DNA from: Chloroflexota bacterium
GTDB taxonomy: Bacteria > Chloroflexota > Anaerolineae > CG2-30-64-16
Direction: 5' to 3'
NCBI GenBank assembly: GCA_029555885.1
Contig: JAKPQT010000128.1
Coordinates: forward strand, 1 to 8,183
DNA: 8,183 nt
Shown: positions 6,295 through 8,183 of the stretch, piece by piece
Layout of the letters: the number at the start of each line of letters is the position of its first letter
Position numbering within the stretch: the first letter of the stretch is position 1
Notes under the pieces: generated by a model
What the model saw: only the letters and a program-made list of their open reading frames with translations
The model's database searches: none
What the model was told of the DNA's origin: nothing
Translations under genes and position numbers: made by a program

Positions 6295-6939
6295 CTACGC
6301 CTGCTTGCACTCCAGCACGACCACCTGCGTCTCCTGGGGCAACTGCGAGCGCGATGTGCGCAGCATCTCGACCGCGGGCGACTCTGCCACGCCCATCTCT
6401 TTGAGGAACTTGCTCAACGGGTCCAGCTTGAGCGTCGTGTACGGGGTGAGGTAGTGCATGGGAATCACGAGCCGCGGTTCCAACTGGCTGATGACCTCGG
6501 CGGCCTTGTCTGCGTCCAGCGCGGAGCCGTCGCCGACAGGCACCAGCAGGATGTCCACATTGGGCATGGATTCCACCTGCGCCTGGGTCAGCACGCGGCT
6601 CAAGTCGCCCAGGTGACACACCGTCATGTCACCGAACTCGAACACGAAGACGGTGTTCTCTTCTTTCGCGGTGCTGCCCGCGCTGCCCCCGCGCCACGTC
6701 TGGATGCCGGTGATAAAGATGCCCTTGACCTCATACTCGCCGGGCCGGGTCAACACTTTCGGGTCCCCCTTGATGGCGCTGGCGTTGCTGTGGCCGGGCG
6801 CATCATGGCTGCATGTCACGAGGTCGGCGCGCAGCCGCGGCAGGTTGTATCCGATGCTCCTGTCATACGGGTCAGTCACGACGATTACGCTGCCTTCGCG
6901 CAACCGAAAACAGGATTGGCCATACCAATCGATATCCAA
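6295..6939 (-). CDS. Metallo-beta-lactamase-fold protein (COG2220/UlaG-like) with altered metal-binding motif
   Basis: A 214-residue cytoplasmic-looking MBL-fold protein of the broad COG2220 type (relatives include UlaG and UPF0173). It opens with DIDWYGQSCFRLREG and VVTDPY, the usual first strands, then TCSHDAPGHSN, GIFITGIQT, VFVFEFGDMTVCHLGDLSR, VDILLVPVG and LVIPMHY. His45, His50, His109, Asp112 and His162 occupy expected ligand positions, but the HxHxDH motif reads H-D-A-P-G-H, so the second His (position 47) is Ala and the Asp (position 49) is Gly. The start is TTG 6939, supported by GGAGG (6950-6946) 6 nt upstream and by MDIDWYGQ matching family N-termini; no in-frame ATG exists upstream near the family start. 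It is the first gene of a probable operon with the TPR lipoprotein. The substrate is unknown, and hydrolase activity is uncertain given the missing ligands. Confidence 0.88.
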   Translation of the reverse strand: MDIDWYGQSCFRLREGSVIVVTDPYDRSIGYNLPRLRADLVTCSHDAPGHSNASAIKGDPKVLTRPGEYEVKGIFITGIQTWRGGSAGSTAKEENTVFVFEFGDMTVCHLGDLSRVLTQAQVESMPNVDILLVPVGDGSALDADKAAEVISQLEPRLVIPMHYLTPYTTLKLDPLSKFLKEMGVAESPAVEMLRTSRSQLPQETQVVVLECKQA

Positions 6940-6945
6940 AGCAGG

Positions 6946-6950
6946 CCTCC
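6946..6950 (-). promoter_or_regulatory. Ribosome binding site fixing a TTG start
   Basis: On the minus strand GGAGG ends 6 nt before the TTG at 6939-6937. An ATG overlapping this site is in another frame, so the Shine-Dalgarno sequence selects the TTG as start of the MBL-fold protein. Confidence 0.75.
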
Positions 6951-6974
6951 ATGAAGATGAACCGAGATGGGCGT

Positions 6975-7003
6975 ATTATACCGCAAGGGTGGGACATCGT
7001 CCA
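6975..7003 (-). promoter_or_regulatory. Sigma-70-type promoter for the MBL/TPR operon
   Basis: Reading the minus strand, a -35 TGGACG (7003-6998, 4 of 6 to consensus) and a perfect -10 TATAAT (6980-6975) are 17 bp apart. The start site would be near 6968, about 29 nt before the TTG start codon. Confidence 0.65.
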
Positions 7004-7024
7004 ACGATTCGGCAGTTGCAGAGA

Positions 7025-7053
7025 TAGACAGGAGTGCGTACTCGGTGTATAAT
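7025..7053 (+). promoter_or_regulatory. Sigma-70-type promoter for the GH-like gene
   Basis: A -35 TAGACA (7025-7030, 5 of 6 to consensus) and a perfect -10 TATAAT (7048-7053) are separated by 17 bp. Start near 7060 gives a leader of about 64 nt. It is arranged back to back with the minus-strand promoter at 6975-7003, 21 bp apart. Confidence 0.75.
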
Positions 7054-7123
7054 CTTCGCCAAGTAAAGCCTACTGTGTCAGACGGCGCTGGCAACCTGGC
7101 GTTAGCGTGCGACGGAGAATACC

Positions 7124-8183
7124 ATGGCGCGACCACTCAATGACTCGCCATATTTGTATGGCATCCACGATCCCGGCGGCGAACACATCATGGCCCAGCA
7201 GGGGATCCCGGGCTGGGTCTTGTTCACCGAAGCGGTAGGGAATGATCCCGGCGACCAGAGCGGCGGCGACTACAGCCGGTGGGCCGACCAGGGCTTCGGC
7301 ATCATCGTCCGGCTCAACAACGGGTACGAACCGAATGGCACCATCCCCTTCTCCAACCGTTATGCTCAGTTCGCCCAGCGGTGCGCCAATTTCGTGCGCA
7401 GCTCGCGCGGGTGCCATATCTGGATCATCGGCAACGAGATGAACTTTGCCGTCGAGCGGCCGGGCGTGAGCTTCGACCGGAGCGTCAACCCGCCGCGCAT
7501 CGTGAATACGGGCGAAATCATCCTGCCGGCGATGTATGCCAATTGCTATCGCCAGTGTCGTAGCGCGATCAGGGGTGTGGCAGGCCACCAGAACGACCAG
7601 GTCATCATCGGTGCGGTCGCGCCCTGGAATCCGCAGACGACCTATGACGGCAACCCGAACGGCGACTGGGTCAAGTATCTGCAGGATATCCTGAACCTGG
7701 TGGGCGCGGCCAACTGCGACGGCATCTCCATCCACGCGTACACGCACGGCGCAGATCCCAAGCTCATCTACACCGATGCGTTCATGAACCCGCCCTTCCA
7801 GAACCGGCAGTACAACTTCCGCACGTACCAGGATTTCATGAAGGCGATCCCGACGGCTATGCGGAAGCTGCCCGTCTACCTGACCGAGACGGACCAGGAC
7901 GAGGCCTGGCGCAACGAGAACATCGGCTGGGTGCAGCGTGCCTATGGCGAGATCGACTGGTGGAACCGGCAGCCGGGCAACCAGCTCATCCGGGCCGTCA
8001 TCCTGTACCGCTGGCCGAACGTGGATAAGTGGGGCATCGACGGCAAGGCGGGCGTCATCGAGGACTTCCGGCAGGCCATGACGCACCGGTATGAGTGGGA
8101 GTCGCTGTTGAGCAAGGAACCGGTTGTGCCCGTCGTACCGACTCCGCCAACGCCCACGACGCCGACACCCACGACACCGACGA
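7124..8183 (+). CDS. TIM-barrel glycoside-hydrolase-like protein with Thr/Pro linker, 3' end outside window
   Basis: At least 353 residues, open to the window edge. The sequence reads as a (beta/alpha)8 barrel of the clan GH-A type: it begins YLYGIHDPGGEH, then GIIVRLNNG, and HIWIIGNEMN where Glu105 follows Asn as in the acid/base strand-4 motif. GISIHAYTHG follows, then VYLTETDQDEAW with Glu255 at the expected strand-7 nucleophile place, and VILYRWPN as strand 8. After the barrel (about residue 330) comes a Pro/Thr linker that runs off the window, so one or more further domains are expected. ATG 7124 is supported by GGAGA (7114-7118) and the promoter at 7025-7053. The N-terminus MARPLNDSPY has no signal peptide, which is odd for a linker of this type. 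The substrate cannot be named; related barrels in Chloroflexota are often fused to wall-active domains, which is recollection, not shown here. Confidence 0.85.
   Translation, partial: MARPLNDSPYLYGIHDPGGEHIMAQQGIPGWVLFTEAVGNDPGDQSGGDYSRWADQGFGIIVRLNNGYEPNGTIPFSNRYAQFAQRCANFVRSSRGCHIWIIGNEMNFAVERPGVSFDRSVNPPRIVNTGEIILPAMYANCYRQCRSAIRGVAGHQNDQVIIGAVAPWNPQTTYDGNPNGDWVKYLQDILNLVGAANCDGISIHAYTHGADPKLIYTDAFMNPPFQNRQYNFRTYQDFMKAIPTAMRKLPVYLTETDQDEAWRNENIGWVQRAYGEIDWWNRQPGNQLIRAVILYRWPNVDKWGIDGKAGVIEDFRQAMTHRYEWESLLSKEPVVPVVPTPPTPTTPTPTTPT
8138..8183 (+). repeat. Start of Thr/Pro-coding linker repeat
   Basis: Codons for a TPTTPTPTTPT-like run begin here and continue to the window edge. It resembles the linker of the secreted protein at 1642-1785 in composition and marks the end of the barrel domain. 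Confidence 0.75.

Noticed and set aside
7070..8086. 338-codon minus-strand open frame opposite the GH-like gene
   Set aside because: It is a codon-bias shadow rich in Val/Asp/Arg without family motifs. The plus frame has catalytic motifs, a promoter and a ribosome binding site.
1..8183. tRNA, rRNA, riboswitch, CRISPR array, IS element or phage genes
   Set aside because: I looked for cloverleaf patterns, regularly spaced repeats, transposase motifs and conserved riboswitch cores and saw none; without a covariance search small RNAs cannot be fully excluded.

Overview
The window looks like a piece of chromosome from a high-GC, free-living bacterium, most plausibly a Chloroflexota (Anaerolineae/Caldilineae-like) genome. 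This is an inference from several signs together: lipoproteins with classical lipoboxes, secreted proteins with long Thr/Pro linkers, a TgpA-type transglutaminase with a C-terminal DUF4129-like tail, and short palindromic repeats of the REP type in the gaps between genes. No 16S, tRNA or other phylogenetic marker is present. Promoters match the housekeeping sigma-70/sigma-A consensus closely.

Layout from left to right. (1) Minus strand, 3-638: the N-terminal part of a family 5 extracellular solute-binding lipoprotein (peptide/nickel ABC importer type), cut off by the window edge. An 88-bp imperfect palindrome covers its translation start. (2) Plus strand, 913-1974: a secreted protein with one galactose-binding/CBM-like domain, a Thr/Pro linker and a C-terminal membrane anchor. 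It has a good promoter whose predicted start site falls on the ATG, so the mRNA may be leaderless. (3) Minus strand, 2069-2998: a TrmI-type tRNA adenine-58 N1-methyltransferase, convergent with (2) across a stem-loop. (4) Plus strand, 3172-5538: a membrane transglutaminase of the TgpA/DUF3488 type, divergent from trmI, with its own TTGACA promoter. (5) Minus strand, 6939-6295 then 6258-5581: a probable two-gene operon of a metallo-beta-lactamase-fold protein (COG2220-like) followed by a TPR lipoprotein, ending against the transglutaminase gene at a 29-bp near-perfect palindrome. (6) Plus strand, from 7124 past the window end: a TIM-barrel glycoside-hydrolase-like protein that enters a Thr/Pro linker at the edge, divergent from (5) with a strong promoter.

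The genes do not form one pathway. Four or five act at or outside the cell surface (solute-binding lipoprotein, anchored CBM-like protein, membrane transglutaminase, TPR lipoprotein, GH-like barrel), one is tRNA modification, and one is an MBL-fold protein with an altered metal site. Nearly every transcription unit is short and separated from the next by a promoter pair or a palindrome. I see no phage, IS element, CRISPR array, defence island or RNA gene, and I do not find a convincing new multi-gene system. The more unusual points are the MBL protein with two expected metal ligands missing, the GH-like protein with a surface-type linker but no signal peptide, and the palindromes at gene boundaries.
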